A stretch of 64,000 bases of DNA from CAVQBJ01 sp963710725 (GCA_963710725.1 CAVQBJ010000008.1:1550001-1614000), one strand, 5' to 3'. Positions 17,236-26,788 are shown, counted from the first letter of the stretch. Notes: generated by a model from the letters alone, not told the origin. Translations and numbers: made by a program.

Positions 17236-18437
17236 GCCGGCGGCGTCTCGTCATCGTGTCTCCCTCGATCGAGGATGGCGGCGTCGAGGTCTACCTGCGC
17301 AGCCTGGTCCGGGGGGCGGTGGAGCGAGGCTATACGGTCGTCGCCTGTCTTCCCGATCGCCCGGCGATCATCGAGGTCCGTGACGATCTCGAGCGGCTGG
17401 GCGCGGATTGTCGTGCGCTGAACCTCGGCCTGGACGGGCCGCGCGGCCTTCGCCAGGCCGCTCTCGGGTTCCTGAGGGACTTCGCGAAGACCGCTGGCGC
17501 CCTACTGAGGACCGGCTGCGGCCGCGCCATGATCATGCTTCCCCATCCGGATGTCTCCCCGGGCGCCGTGCTCGCGCTTTCGCTGCTGCGCAGACGCTCG
17601 GTGGCCATAGCTCACCTCGCCCCTCCCGGCATCGCGTTCACCCGGGCGCGGCGCCTCGTCTACGGGCTCGCCCGGCGCGGCGGCCAGACGTGGGTGGCCG
17701 TGTCGAGGGACAACCGGCGCGTCCTCGCCGCGGCGCTCGGCTGGGATGAGGGCGCCGTACGCGTCATCTATAACGGAGTGCCACCGCTGATCGACGGCGG
17801 CGGGCCCGCCCGCGCGGCGGCGCGCGCGCGGTGCCGCGGCGCGTTGGGCCTCGACGCTGGGGCCCGTATCGTCCTGTCGGTCGGGCGCCTCAACGTCCAG
17901 AAGGGCCACGACGTGATCCTCGCCGGCATCGGGTCGGTGCTCGCGCGGCACCCCGACGTGTGGTGGGTGTGGGCCGGCGAGGGCCCGGAGCGCGACGCCT
18001 TGGCCCGACGAGCCGCCGAAGCGGGGGTGAGCGAACGCGTGCTGATGCTCGGTCACGTCAGCGATGTCGCCGATCTCATGCTGGCGAGCGATCTGCTCGT
18101 GTTCCCCAGTCGCTACGAGGGGCTGGGGATCGCTGTGCTCGAGGCGCACATGGCGGCTCTGCCGGTGATCGCCAGCGACGCGGGTCCCCTGCCCGAGATC
18201 GTCCGCGACCGGGTCGATGGCCTGATCGTGCCGGTGGGTGATGCCGACGCGCTGGCCGAGGCCACTGCCTGGGCGCTCTCGAATCCCGATCCGATGCGCG
18301 ACCAGGCGGCCGTCGGCCGCCGGCGGGTCGCCGCCGAGTTCTCCGAGAGCGAGATGATCGAGCGCACGCTCGCCCTCCTGGCCCCCGGCGAGGCGCCGCG
18401 ATCGACCATCAATCAAGTCGGCCTGGAAGCGACGTGA
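17232..18437 (+). CDS. glycosyltransferase family 4
   Basis: This encodes 401 residues starting in an ATGA overlap. The N-terminal half has IEDGGVEVYLRSLVRGAVERGY. The C-terminal donor-binding half has VLSVGRLNVQKGHDVILAGI, WVWAGEGPERDAL, LGHVSDVADLMLASDLLVFPSRYEGLGIAVLEAHMAALPVIAS. These are classic GT4 motifs with the E-x7-E pair (EGLGIAVLE). It acts on the cytosolic face during repeat-unit assembly. Its TGA overlaps the GTG of the acetyltransferase gene. Confidence 0.9.
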   Translation: MSRRRLVIVSPSIEDGGVEVYLRSLVRGAVERGYTVVACLPDRPAIIEVRDDLERLGADCRALNLGLDGPRGLRQAALGFLRDFAKTAGALLRTGCGRAMIMLPHPDVSPGAVLALSLLRRRSVAIAHLAPPGIAFTRARRLVYGLARRGGQTWVAVSRDNRRVLAAALGWDEGAVRVIYNGVPPLIDGGGPARAAARARCRGALGLDAGARIVLSVGRLNVQKGHDVILAGIGSVLARHPDVWWVWAGEGPERDALARRAAEAGVSERVLMLGHVSDVADLMLASDLLVFPSRYEGLGIAVLEAHMAALPVIASDAGPLPEIVRDRVDGLIVPVGDADALAEATAWALSNPDPMRDQAAVGRRRVAAEFSESEMIERTLALLAPGEAPRSTINQVGLEAT

Positions 18438-19174
18438 TCACCTCCACCCCCAGGCCGGTGCGCGCGCGCCTCGTCGAGCGAGCGCTCGCCCTGCGGGCGT
18501 ATCTCGTGGGCCAGCTGACCTGGCCGCTGCGCCGTGTCCTCTTCCGCGGGCGGATCGACGCCCGCGGCGCCCGCGTGCCGCTGAGCGCCTGGCATCGCGT
18601 GCGTCGCACCGGGTTCGTGCGCGTCGGGGCGGGCACCGAGATCGAGCCGGGCGCGATCGACGCGGTGCAGGGGCGTCTCGAGCTGGGGCCGGACTGCGTG
18701 CTGCGCCGGGCCGAGCGACTGCGGATCTGGCCCAACGGGGTGGTGCGCACCGGCGCCCGCTGCGTCATCGACACCGGCGCCCGGATCCTTGTGTTCGGCG
18801 AGCTGCAGCTCGGCGACGACGTGTACATCGGCCGCGACGCTGTGATCTCGGTGCACGAGCACGTGAGCATCGGCTCGGGCACGCTGCTCGGTGAGCGCGT
18901 GAGCATCCACGACGCCAACCACGGCCCGCCCGAGCAGCGCGACGCCTTCCGCTCGCGGCCGGTCCGGATCGGCGCCCGCGCGTGGATCGCCGCCGGCGTC
19001 GTGCTCGTGGCCGGCGCGGAGGTCGGGGCCGGCACGACGGTCGCCGCGAACGCCGCGGTGGCCGGCCGCCTGCCCGACGACGTGCTCGCCGGTGGCGTGC
19101 CGGCCAGGGTGATCAGGCGCTTGCTCGATGACGATCGCGGGCGGGACTCGGACGATGAGCGCGCACGCGCCTGA
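18434..19174 (+). CDS. hexapeptide-repeat acyl/acetyltransferase
   Basis: This encodes 246 residues from a GTGA overlap. A basic N-terminal helix region (1-60) precedes left-handed beta-helix hexapeptides (VRVGAGTEIEPGAI..., VRTGARCVIDTGARILV, IGRDAVISVHEHVSIGSGTLLG). It continues with IHDANHGPPE and ends with GAWIAAGVVLVAGAEVGAGTTVAANAAV and GVPARVI, as in maltose/NodL-type O-acetyltransferases. The His of the H-D-x-N-H segment fits the catalytic His. It probably O-acetylates a sugar of the exopolysaccharide. The acidic C-terminus overlaps the flippase gene. Confidence 0.85.
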   Translation: MITSTPRPVRARLVERALALRAYLVGQLTWPLRRVLFRGRIDARGARVPLSAWHRVRRTGFVRVGAGTEIEPGAIDAVQGRLELGPDCVLRRAERLRIWPNGVVRTGARCVIDTGARILVFGELQLGDDVYIGRDAVISVHEHVSIGSGTLLGERVSIHDANHGPPEQRDAFRSRPVRIGARAWIAAGVVLVAGAEVGAGTTVAANAAVAGRLPDDVLAGGVPARVIRRLLDDDRGRDSDDERARA

Positions 19175-20615
19175 GGTCCCGGTCCCCACCGAGCGCGCGG
19201 ACCCGGCGAGGCTGTCGCTCACCCACCGAGTGGCCGCCTCCGCGGTCACGCTCCTCACCCAATTCGGGGCCACGACCGTGGTCTCGGCGGTGGCCACGAT
19301 CGCCATCACGCGCCTGCTCGGCCCCTCCGGCTACGGGGTCTACGGCACCGCGCTGGCCACGGCGGCGGTCCTCGGGTCGACGGCCGACCTCGGCTTCACC
19401 ACGATGCTCAGCCGGGACATGGCGCACGACCAGTCGGCCACGTACCGTCCGATGCTGCGCTCGGCCTATCAGGTGGCGGGCGCCTGGTCGATGGTTCTGG
19501 CCCTCGTGATGGTCGCGCTGGCCTTCGCCGCCTCGATCTCCTCGCCGCGGGGCCTGGCCCTGCTCGTGCTCGCACCGAGCATGGCCTTCAACGGCCTGAA
19601 TCCGGCCTCGGCGCTGTTCCTGGTCACCTACCAGACGAAGCGACTGATGCGGATCAACGTCCTGACGATCCTCGGCCAGGCCGTGGCGGCGACGACGGTG
19701 GCCGCCGCGCATCTCGGCCCGGTGGCCGTGACGGCCACCGTCAGCGCGAGCAGCATCATCAACGGCATCGTCATCGCGGTCGTCGCCCAGCGCATGCTGC
19801 CCCCGGGGCAGGGGCGGTTCGGCCGGCGCGAGCTGCTGCGGCGGTCGGCGCCGCTCGGCGCGCTGGCCATCCTCACCCGGACGTACGGGATGATCGACCT
19901 CGTCCTGCTCGGCTGGTTCGTCGCTGGGCCGCGGCTCGGCGACTACGCGGCCGCCGCGAAGCTGCTCGCGGTGATGGGCGGAGTGGCCGGGACGGTGATG
20001 GCCGGCTCCCTTCCCGGGCTCGCCACGATCGCTCGCGGGGGCGGAGACGGGACCCAGCTGAGCGCACGCATCTGGCATTGGCTGATGGTGAGCGCGATAC
20101 CCGCCTTCGTCGGTCTGGCTCTCCTGGCACAGCCGATCATCGAGCTCACGATCGGTCCCCGCTATCGCGGGGCGGTGCCGCTGCTCCGCATCCTGGCCAT
20201 CTTCGGCGTGCTCTCGGTGCTCACCAATCTCGCCGGTAACGTGCTCGTGGCCGTCCAGCGCATGCGCCCGCTGTACGTGCAATCCGTGCTCGCGATCGTC
20301 CTGAACGTGGGGGCGAACCTGATCCTCATCCCGCGCTACGGCGTGTACGCCTCCGCCTGGATCACGGTGGCCACGGAGGCGCTCGTGTGCTCGATATCGG
20401 TCGTGGCCGTGCGCCGCCACATCTCGATTCCAGCCGTCCTGCGCGTGAGCCGTGGCCCGGCGGCGGCGCTGGCGGTGGCCACGGCCTTGACGCTCCCGTT
20501 CCTGGGCGCTCCGGTCGCCGCCGCCGCCGTCTATCTCACGAGCCTGCTCGTCATGCTCTTTTTGCTGCACAGCTGGCCGGAAGAGTTCCACCCCCTGCGA
20601 GCTCGCCGCGCATGA
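19155..20615 (+). CDS. Wzx-like polysaccharide flippase
   Basis: This encodes about 486 residues from ATG 19155; an in-frame ATG at 19128 would add nine residues. Either start overlaps the acetyltransferase gene. Some 12-14 membrane segments are visible. The N-terminal block TRLLGPSGYGVYGTALA is the typical Wzx/MATE-like polysaccharide exporter motif (R.LGP..yG.y). It should flip undecaprenyl-linked repeat units across the membrane for the polymerase at 15781. The TGA overlaps the ATG of the next gene. Confidence 0.88.
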   Translation: MSAHAPEVPVPTERADPARLSLTHRVAASAVTLLTQFGATTVVSAVATIAITRLLGPSGYGVYGTALATAAVLGSTADLGFTTMLSRDMAHDQSATYRPMLRSAYQVAGAWSMVLALVMVALAFAASISSPRGLALLVLAPSMAFNGLNPASALFLVTYQTKRLMRINVLTILGQAVAATTVAAAHLGPVAVTATVSASSIINGIVIAVVAQRMLPPGQGRFGRRELLRRSAPLGALAILTRTYGMIDLVLLGWFVAGPRLGDYAAAAKLLAVMGGVAGTVMAGSLPGLATIARGGGDGTQLSARIWHWLMVSAIPAFVGLALLAQPIIELTIGPRYRGAVPLLRILAIFGVLSVLTNLAGNVLVAVQRMRPLYVQSVLAIVLNVGANLILIPRYGVYASAWITVATEALVCSISVVAVRRHISIPAVLRVSRGPAAALAVATALTLPFLGAPVAAAAVYLTSLLVMLFLLHSWPEEFHPLRARRA

Positions 20616-21742
20616 GGGTCGCGGTCATCCACAACCTGCTGACCGGCGGTGCGCGCCGGCGTCTATGCGAGCAGCTCGCTCACCTCGACGCCGACGTCGA
20701 CGTCGTCGAGGTCACACTGCAGGGCTCGGCGCCGGTGACCGGGGAACCGATCGTGATCCCCTGGCGCCAGCGGGCCCCGGCCGTGGCGCGCCCGTTACGA
20801 CCTCCGCTGCGCTACGCCGACCTCGCCGCGCTCCTGCGCGCCTGGCATGACGCCGGGGCGGCGCTGGCGCGTCTGCAGCCCGACGTCGTGTTCGCCAACC
20901 CGTGCCGGCTGTTGCAGGCCCCGCCGCCGCTGCGCGGCGGCTCGATCCCAAGCCTGTACTACTGCGACGAGGCGCGGCGCGTGGACTACGAGCCGGAGGC
21001 GCGCGCGACTCGACGGGCGCTGACGCGACCCGTGTACGGACTGCTCTACGCGGCCGAGCGCAGACTCGACACCGGAGCGGCGACCGGCGCGACGTCGCTG
21101 GTCACCAACTCGCGCTACACAGCGGGGCAGATCCGCGCCGCGTACGGTCGCGAGGCCAGGGTCGTGCGCTGCGGGGTCCCGGACCGAATTCTGGCCGCTG
21201 CCGGCCCACTTCCGCCCCGCCATCTGCTCTCGGTCGGACAGCTGATCGCGAGGAAGGGCCACGATCTCGTCATTGCCGCAGCGGCCCGCACGCGCCGGCG
21301 CTGGCCGGTGCTCCTCATGTCGTCACGGGAGGACCTGGGGGAGCGTCGCCGCCTCCAAGCCCTCGCCGCCGCCGCCTCAGTGTCGCTGGAGATCCGCATC
21401 GCCGCAAGCGACGACGAGCTCGTCGAGGCCTACAGATCGGCGTTCGCGACGATGTATCTCTCGGTGCGCGAGCCGTTCGGGCTGGCCTCGCTCGAGGCCC
21501 AGGCCACCGGCTGCCCGGTCATCGTGTCCGACCAGGGCGGACTCCCCGAGACACTGCTGCCGGGTAGCACCGGCTGGGTCGTGCCGCGCTCGGCCGCGGC
21601 CGCCGCCGAGCGCGTCGACGCCCTGGAGGAGGATGGCGTACGGGAGCGGGTCGGGCAGGCCGCGCACGCGTGGGCGTCCGACTGGAACTGGCGCCGCTCG
21701 GGTGCGACGATCTCCGGCCTGCTCGCGGAGCTGGCGCGGTGA
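20612..21742 (+). CDS. glycosyltransferase family 4
   Basis: This encodes 376 residues starting in an ATGA overlap. Typical GT4 signatures are MRVAVIHNLLTGGARRRL at the start, then LLSVGQLIARKGHDLVI. The donor-site block is FATMYLSVREPFGLASLEAQATGCPVIVSDQGGLPE, with the usual EPFGL and E spaced seven residues apart. The N-terminal half is divergent and sets acceptor choice. The GTG of a 23-codon mini-ORF overlaps its stop. Confidence 0.87.
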   Translation: MRVAVIHNLLTGGARRRLCEQLAHLDADVDVVEVTLQGSAPVTGEPIVIPWRQRAPAVARPLRPPLRYADLAALLRAWHDAGAALARLQPDVVFANPCRLLQAPPPLRGGSIPSLYYCDEARRVDYEPEARATRRALTRPVYGLLYAAERRLDTGAATGATSLVTNSRYTAGQIRAAYGREARVVRCGVPDRILAAAGPLPPRHLLSVGQLIARKGHDLVIAAAARTRRRWPVLLMSSREDLGERRRLQALAAAASVSLEIRIAASDDELVEAYRSAFATMYLSVREPFGLASLEAQATGCPVIVSDQGGLPETLLPGSTGWVVPRSAAAAAERVDALEEDGVRERVGQAAHAWASDWNWRRSGATISGLLAELAR

Positions 21743-21810
21743 GCGGCCGACTGGACCAGCCGGCGCTCGAACCGGCGCTCCCCGACCTGATCGCCGAGCC
21801 GGTGCGATGA
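21739..21810 (+). CDS. 23-codon bridging mini-ORF
   Basis: A GTG overlapping the upstream stop (GTGA, 21739) opens a 23-codon frame. Its TGA overlaps the ATG of the next glycosyltransferase (ATGA, 21807). Its first four codons encode the same MSGR as the next gene, and the DNA of the two starts is nearly identical (GTGAGCGGCCGA versus ATGAGCGGCCGA). It may merely carry ribosomes across the 64-base gap, or be the remains of a local duplication. A functional peptide is unproven. Confidence 0.35.
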   Translation: MSGRLDQPALEPALPDLIAEPVR

Positions 21811-22946
21811 GCGGCCGAGCGCTCGTCCTGTGCTCGAAGAGTCCGTGGGCGCCGGCCATCCGCCGCGAGCACGCGCTCGCCCGGCTGGCCGCTGCCGCCG
21901 GCCACGAGGTGGCGTTCCTCGAGCGCCCGCTCGACCTGCGCGCGCTGCGCTCTGGCCCGCGCGACTACGTCGGCGTGCTCGCCGCCCCGCGCTCGTGCGC
22001 CGCGTTGGACCGCGTGACCGTGTGGCAACGGGGCACGCTCGTGCCCGGGCACCGCGATGCCGTCGCGGAGCGGCTGGACGCCGCGCTGCTCGCGCGGGCG
22101 CTGCGCCGGGTCGCGGACCCCCGGGCGGTGCGCGTGGCGATGCTTCCCTGGCAATGGCCGGCCCTGCGCGCCGGATCGGCGCGACGCGTGTTCGACCTCG
22201 CCGACGACTGGCGCCGGCTCATCCCGGGGCGGGCCCGCCGCCTCGAGGAGTTGCACCGCCGGATCGGCGGAGAGGCCGACGAGATCGTCGTCGTGGCGCC
22301 GGCGCTGGCCGAGCTGTTCCCCGGGCGCTCGGTCGTCGTCGTGCCCAACGCGGTCGGCGACGAGCTGCTCGCCACGCCGCCCACCGCGCGCCCGGGCCGG
22401 CGCCGCGTCGTCTACGTGGGCACGCTGTCCGAGCGCTTCGACGCCCCGCTCATGGGTGCCGTGATGGCGCGGCTGAACGACTGGAGCCTCGACCTGTATG
22501 GGCCCTGCACCTACGCCGGATCGGGCGACCGGCCGGCGCCGGAGCTGACGCGCCTGCTCGCGTCGCCCTCCGGGCGCGTGCGCTGGCACGGCATCGTCGC
22601 GCGCGACCGGCTCGCCGACGCGCTCGACTCGGCCGACGTCCTCGTCGTCCCCAACCGCGACCAGGCCCGAGGGCAGGACTCGATGAAGCTCTACGACTAC
22701 GCCGCCCGCGGGCGACCGGTGGCCGTCACGACGGCCAGTCTCGAGGGCGCCGCCCGGACACCGCCGCACGTCCTGGCCGCCGATGGCGCCCACGAGCTGG
22801 CCGACTTCATCCTGGCGGCCGCGGGGGAGCCGGAGGGGCACGCCGGGGAGCGGCGGCGCTGGGCCGAGCAGCAGACCTGGTCGGCGCGCTGGGCCGCGTG
22901 GTCCGGAGCCCTGTTCGGCGCGGGCGCGGCGGCGCCGTCGCCGTGA
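21807..22946 (+). CDS. glycosyltransferase, GT-B fold
   Basis: This encodes 379 residues. The start ATG overlaps the mini-ORF stop. It resembles the TuaH/GT4-like glycosyltransferases: SKSPWAPAIRREHALARLAAAAGHEVAFLERP at the N-terminus, VFDLADDWRRL in the middle, VVVPNAVG before the second domain, and RRVVYVGTLSERFDAPL opening the donor half. DVLVVPNRDQARGQDSMKLYDYAARGRPVAVT replaces the E-x7-E motif, giving a somewhat degenerate donor site. It is part of the polysaccharide operon. Donor and acceptor are unknown. Confidence 0.8.
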   Translation: MSGRALVLCSKSPWAPAIRREHALARLAAAAGHEVAFLERPLDLRALRSGPRDYVGVLAAPRSCAALDRVTVWQRGTLVPGHRDAVAERLDAALLARALRRVADPRAVRVAMLPWQWPALRAGSARRVFDLADDWRRLIPGRARRLEELHRRIGGEADEIVVVAPALAELFPGRSVVVVPNAVGDELLATPPTARPGRRRVVYVGTLSERFDAPLMGAVMARLNDWSLDLYGPCTYAGSGDRPAPELTRLLASPSGRVRWHGIVARDRLADALDSADVLVVPNRDQARGQDSMKLYDYAARGRPVAVTTASLEGAARTPPHVLAADGAHELADFILAAAGEPEGHAGERRRWAEQQTWSARWAAWSGALFGAGAAAPSP

Positions 22947-24007
22947 GGGTCGCCGTCGTCACCCAGTTCGGCGTCGGCAACGCCTCCACCCGCCACCGCG
23001 CGCTGCAGCATCTGCCGCGGCTGTCCGAGCGCTTCGACGAGGTGGTGGCGTTCGTCCCGCACGAGTCGGGTGAGCGGCGCGCGGGGAGGAGGGGCGCCCT
23101 GGCCTACTTCGGCGGGCACGCCGTCGCCTATGTGCGACGGGCGGCGCAGCTGCGGCGCGAGCTGCGGGGCTTCGATGCCGTACTCGTGCAGCGCGGTGGC
23201 TATCCGATGGGCCCGGCCTTCGTCGTGGAGCCCCTTGTCGCCTTCGCTGGTCGGCTCGTGTACGACCTCGACGACGCCGTGTTCGTCCCGTCCGTGACGC
23301 TCAGCCGCCGCTCGGCGGCCACGCGGTGGCTTTATGGCCCCCAGCAGGCTCGGCGACTGCTGGACCGGGCCGACGCGGTGATCGTCAGCAGCCCGGCGCT
23401 CGCCGCGGCGCTGCCCGGCGGGCGAGCCGCGGACGCGGTCCTGCCCACCGTGCCCGACGTGGAGCGCTACCCGCTCGTCGATCCGCGGCGGCCGGCCCCG
23501 ATGCGTGTCGGCTGGGTCGGTAACGCCGGCAACCTGCCGCACCTTGACCCGCTGCGCGAGGTGTTCGGGCGCCTGACCGCTGCGGGGGTCGCCCGGCTGG
23601 AGGTGGTGAGCTCACGGTCGTGGGCAGGGCCCTGCGAGTTTCGCCGTTGGCGCCTGGAGGAGGAGCATCCGGTGTTCGCGCGCTTCGACGTCGGGATCAT
23701 GCCCCTGATCGACTCGGAGTACGCGCGCGCAAAGGCCGGTTTCAAGCTGCTGCAGTACATGGCCGCCGGGCTACCCGTCGTCGCCAGCCCCGTGGGTGTC
23801 AACACGCAGCTCGTGCAGGCTTCCGGGGCCGGCGTGCTGGCCGATACGCCGGCCGCCTGGGAGCGCGCACTGCGCGAGCTCGCCTTCGACCCCGAGCTGC
23901 GGGCCCGCCAGGGCTCGCGGGGGCGGGCCTTCGTCGAGTCCTACGCCGACCTCGGGGCGCAGGCCGAGCGGATCGGCGAGCTGCTGCGCGGCACGCCGCG
24001 CCCCTGA
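22943..24007 (+). CDS. glycosyltransferase, GT-B fold
   Basis: This encodes 354 residues from the GTG of a GTGA overlap. The N-terminus has VTQFGVGNASTRHRALQHLPRL, a variant seen in GT4 proteins lacking the Gly-Gly loop. A DLDDAVF segment follows (about 110). The C-terminal half has MRVGWVGNAGNLPHLDPL and FDVGIMPLIDSEYARAKAGFKLLQYMAAGLPVVASPVGVN, the donor-binding region. It is the last gene of the operon. A convergent glycosyltransferase gene ends 11 bases away, so transcription of the operon must stop here, though no clear hairpin is visible. Confidence 0.83.
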   Translation: MRVAVVTQFGVGNASTRHRALQHLPRLSERFDEVVAFVPHESGERRAGRRGALAYFGGHAVAYVRRAAQLRRELRGFDAVLVQRGGYPMGPAFVVEPLVAFAGRLVYDLDDAVFVPSVTLSRRSAATRWLYGPQQARRLLDRADAVIVSSPALAAALPGGRAADAVLPTVPDVERYPLVDPRRPAPMRVGWVGNAGNLPHLDPLREVFGRLTAAGVARLEVVSSRSWAGPCEFRRWRLEEEHPVFARFDVGIMPLIDSEYARAKAGFKLLQYMAAGLPVVASPVGVNTQLVQASGAGVLADTPAAWERALRELAFDPELRARQGSRGRAFVESYADLGAQAERIGELLRGTPRP

Positions 24008-24018
24008 GCATCCGGCCC

Positions 24019-25200
24019 CTACGCACGCACGCCGGCGTACAGCTCCAGGAAGCGTTCGGCGATCGCCGGCCAGCTCATCGCCGGATCGACCCGCGCGCGG
24101 GCCTCGCGACGGACGCGTTCGAGCAGGCCGGGGTCGGCGAGCGCGTCGATGATCCCGCGCGCAATGCCGGCCGGGGTGCGGTCGGCAGTGACGAGCCGAG
24201 GATCGAGCGGGGCCAGGATCTCCGGCGTGGCGCCGACCGGCGTGCCAACCACCGGGGTGCCGCAGGCCAACGCCTCGCCGGTGGACAGCCCGAACCCCTC
24301 GAGCTCCTGCGTAGGCATCACCACCAGGTCGGCCGCGCGGTAGCAGCGGACAAGCTCATCGTCGCTGATCCGCCCGATCAGCAGCACGCGAGCCTCGAGC
24401 CCCAGGCGCGCGATGGCCGAGCGCGCTCTGGCTTCCTCGCCGCCGGTGCCGGCTACTGCCAGCAGGGCCTGCGGCCGCGCGGCGAGGATCCCCGGCATGG
24501 CCTCGATGAGCTCGGCCACGCCCGTGCGCGGCGCCAAGCGCCGCGCCGTGAACAGAAGGGGGTCGGCGTCCCGCGCCCACGCCGGCCGCTCGGCAGGGCC
24601 GGGGGAGAAGCGCCGCGTGTCGATGCCGCCGGGCAGGAGCAGAGCGCCGTCGCCGGCCCGGGGGCTCAGCACCGAGAGCTCGCGGCGCATGAACTCGCTG
24701 AGCACGGTGATCGCGCTCGCCGAGCTCACCACGACCCGCTCGGCGGCGCGCAGGCCCGCCACGGCCGTGCCCTGCACGATCGGCGGGAGGGCGTAGCTGC
24801 CCTGGCGCTCGGAGAGCAGCTCACGGTAGACCGGCGCGTGAAACGTGTAGACGTACCGTCGCCGGACGAGCGCTAACGGCAGCACGGGGACCGCGAAGTG
24901 CCCGTGCAGGACGGTGTCCGGCGGCAGGCCGCGCAAGGCGCGCAGCGCGCCGAAGGCGGTGACGAACGGGTAGCGCAAGGCGAAGGTCGGATCGTCCTTG
25001 CTCGGCACCGAGGTTCGGATCACGCGAACGCCATCCGGGCGCAGCTCGCTACGGGAAAGAGCCGGATCCAGCCGTTTTCCGACGAGCGTGACATTTGCGC
25101 CGCGATGTGCTAGCGCGGCGGCCAGCTCGCTCACGTATCGCTCCAATCCCCCGCTTTTGTCGACCGTGTTGGTGATGAGGGCTACTCGCATCGGGGGCAT
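24019..25200 (-). CDS. glycosyltransferase family 4
   Basis: This encodes 393 residues from ATG 25200 (MPPMRVALITN); ATG 25191 is an alternative, and the frame also extends upstream without a better start. Motifs: DKSGGLERYVSELAAALAHRG, LHGHFAVPVLPLALVRRR, LLLPGGIDTRRF, LLFTARRLAPRTGVAELIEAM, and VVMPTQELEGFGLSTGEALACGTPVVGTPVGATPEI. It has complete GT4 signatures. It is transcribed towards the operon, so it may add a side branch or belong to a separately controlled step. A 234-bp divergent promoter region separates it from the secreted protein at 25435. Confidence 0.88.
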   Translation of the reverse strand: MPPMRVALITNTVDKSGGLERYVSELAAALAHRGANVTLVGKRLDPALSRSELRPDGVRVIRTSVPSKDDPTFALRYPFVTAFGALRALRGLPPDTVLHGHFAVPVLPLALVRRRYVYTFHAPVYRELLSERQGSYALPPIVQGTAVAGLRAAERVVVSSASAITVLSEFMRRELSVLSPRAGDGALLLPGGIDTRRFSPGPAERPAWARDADPLLFTARRLAPRTGVAELIEAMPGILAARPQALLAVAGTGGEEARARSAIARLGLEARVLLIGRISDDELVRCYRAADLVVMPTQELEGFGLSTGEALACGTPVVGTPVGATPEILAPLDPRLVTADRTPAGIARGIIDALADPGLLERVRREARARVDPAMSWPAIAERFLELYAGVRA

Positions 25201-25434
25201 CGGTCGCGCGCGGCGCGCCCGTGACCCTAGCTCACGCTGGACGCGCCCCGTGTGACCCGTCATTCGTCCAGCGCGCGGACGGCAAGTCGTCCAGGCTGGC
25301 GGCCATTAAGGCGTCCAGGCAGGCGATCCGTTCTGGAGTGGAATGCGACGATCGTCGAAACGAGTCATGGCGGCCCAGCGCCGCCGGCTCTCCACCGCAG
25401 ACCATGCGGCCCCCTCGAGCCAAGCCCCACCCAC

Positions 25435-26637
25435 GTGATCCAGGCCCATCGCCCTCTCATCCCCCTCACCGTCGCCAGCGTCCTGCTGGCGACGCTCTGC
25501 CTGATGATCGCCGCCGCGCCCGGCGCGGCGGCGAGCCCGAGTACGGATGTCGCGGCGAGCGCGCTGCTGAACGAGCAGCTGAGCACCTACGCCACGACCG
25601 CCGGTCCGTTCAGCGGCGGCGTCTGGACCTCGCCCAACCAGGTCTGCTGGGCCTGCAACGAGGGAGGTCCGGCGACGGCCGCCGCCACCGCTTCGCTGGT
25701 CGGCGGCTCCGGCGACGCGGCGGATCCGGGCTGGGCGGAGACGACCGTCGACCATGTGATCGCCACCGAGCAGCTGCCCAACGGCAGCTATCAGGCCGAT
25801 GCCGGCAGCAGCCCGGACATCACCACGATGTTCTGGGGGGTGGAGATGGGGACGACCTACCTCGAGCTCGAGCCCACGCTGTCGGCGTCCGAACGGACTC
25901 GCTGGCAGCAGTCCCTGGCGGCGGCGGCCCGCTACCTCATCGCCAAGGGCGACCCGACCTGGTACACGAACGGCAACGTCGACCTGGGCGAGGCCGAGTT
26001 CTTCTACCTCGCCTACCGGGCCACCGGGGACCCGACGTTCCTGTCGGCGTACAACACGACCTGGGACACCGCACTGCGGCCCGACCAGAGACGCTGGGCG
26101 GGGGCGGGCCTAGTCATCACGCGGGCTCCCACCGCCTCCGATGACAGCGACGGCGCCGGCTACCTGGCAGAGATCGGGCCGGGCGGCACCGGTTTCGACC
26201 CCGAGTACAGCGAGCTGCAGCTCGACGAGGCGGCCCGCCTCTACCTGCTGTCGGGCGACCGGCGCGCGCTCCAGCTCGCCAACCTCCTCGTCAACGAGCT
26301 GCTGCCCCGGGTGACCTCCCAGTGGCTGCTCGACACGAGCGGCGGCACGCGGCACACGCAGTCCGATCGCTACGTCTATTTCCTCACCTCGGCCTTCGCG
26401 GTCCTCTCGCAGCACGGCGGGCGGGCCGACCTCGCCGGCGACGTCGCCCCGCTGCTTGCCGCCACCGCCTCGCGCTACAACGAGACCGACAACGTCTACA
26501 GCCAGGTCTTCCGTCGCGCCCTCGGCGACGACATCGCGACGATCGCCCTGTCGTCGCTGCCCGGCATGCCCCTGGCCGCCAACGGTTACACGCCGCCCGG
26601 CCTCGGTGCCACCTCGCTGGGCGCGCCGGCGTCCTGA
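25435..26637 (+). CDS. secreted helical-barrel protein, possibly polysaccharide-active
   Basis: This encodes 400 residues from GTG 25435. The signal peptide is about residues 1-30 (LIPLTVASVLLATLCLMIAAAPGAAAS). The mature part alternates Ala/Leu-rich helices with Trp/Tyr/Gly loops (GPFSGGVWTSPNQVCWACNEGG, NGSYQADAGSS, DLGEAEFFYLAYRATGDPTFL, YSELQLDEAARLYLLSGDRRAL). The helix-pair periodicity suggests an alpha/alpha-barrel like that of glycoside hydrolases and lyases acting on polymers. No catalytic pair can be assigned. Position beside the exopolysaccharide locus suggests polymer trimming. That is inference. Confidence 0.6.
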   Translation: MIQAHRPLIPLTVASVLLATLCLMIAAAPGAAASPSTDVAASALLNEQLSTYATTAGPFSGGVWTSPNQVCWACNEGGPATAAATASLVGGSGDAADPGWAETTVDHVIATEQLPNGSYQADAGSSPDITTMFWGVEMGTTYLELEPTLSASERTRWQQSLAAAARYLIAKGDPTWYTNGNVDLGEAEFFYLAYRATGDPTFLSAYNTTWDTALRPDQRRWAGAGLVITRAPTASDDSDGAGYLAEIGPGGTGFDPEYSELQLDEAARLYLLSGDRRALQLANLLVNELLPRVTSQWLLDTSGGTRHTQSDRYVYFLTSAFAVLSQHGGRADLAGDVAPLLAATASRYNETDNVYSQVFRRALGDDIATIALSSLPGMPLAANGYTPPGLGATSLGAPAS

Positions 26638-26788
26638 GCGGGCGGCGCCCTCGCTGCCGCGCTGCGGCTCGAACCCCCGCAATCGTCGTCGCTCGCCGGA
26701 CCGGCTGTACCCGTTTGGCACCCGCGGGAGCAAATGCCGCACACGACCACGACCGCGACTTCCCTTGAGATGCCCGCAGATCAACTGA

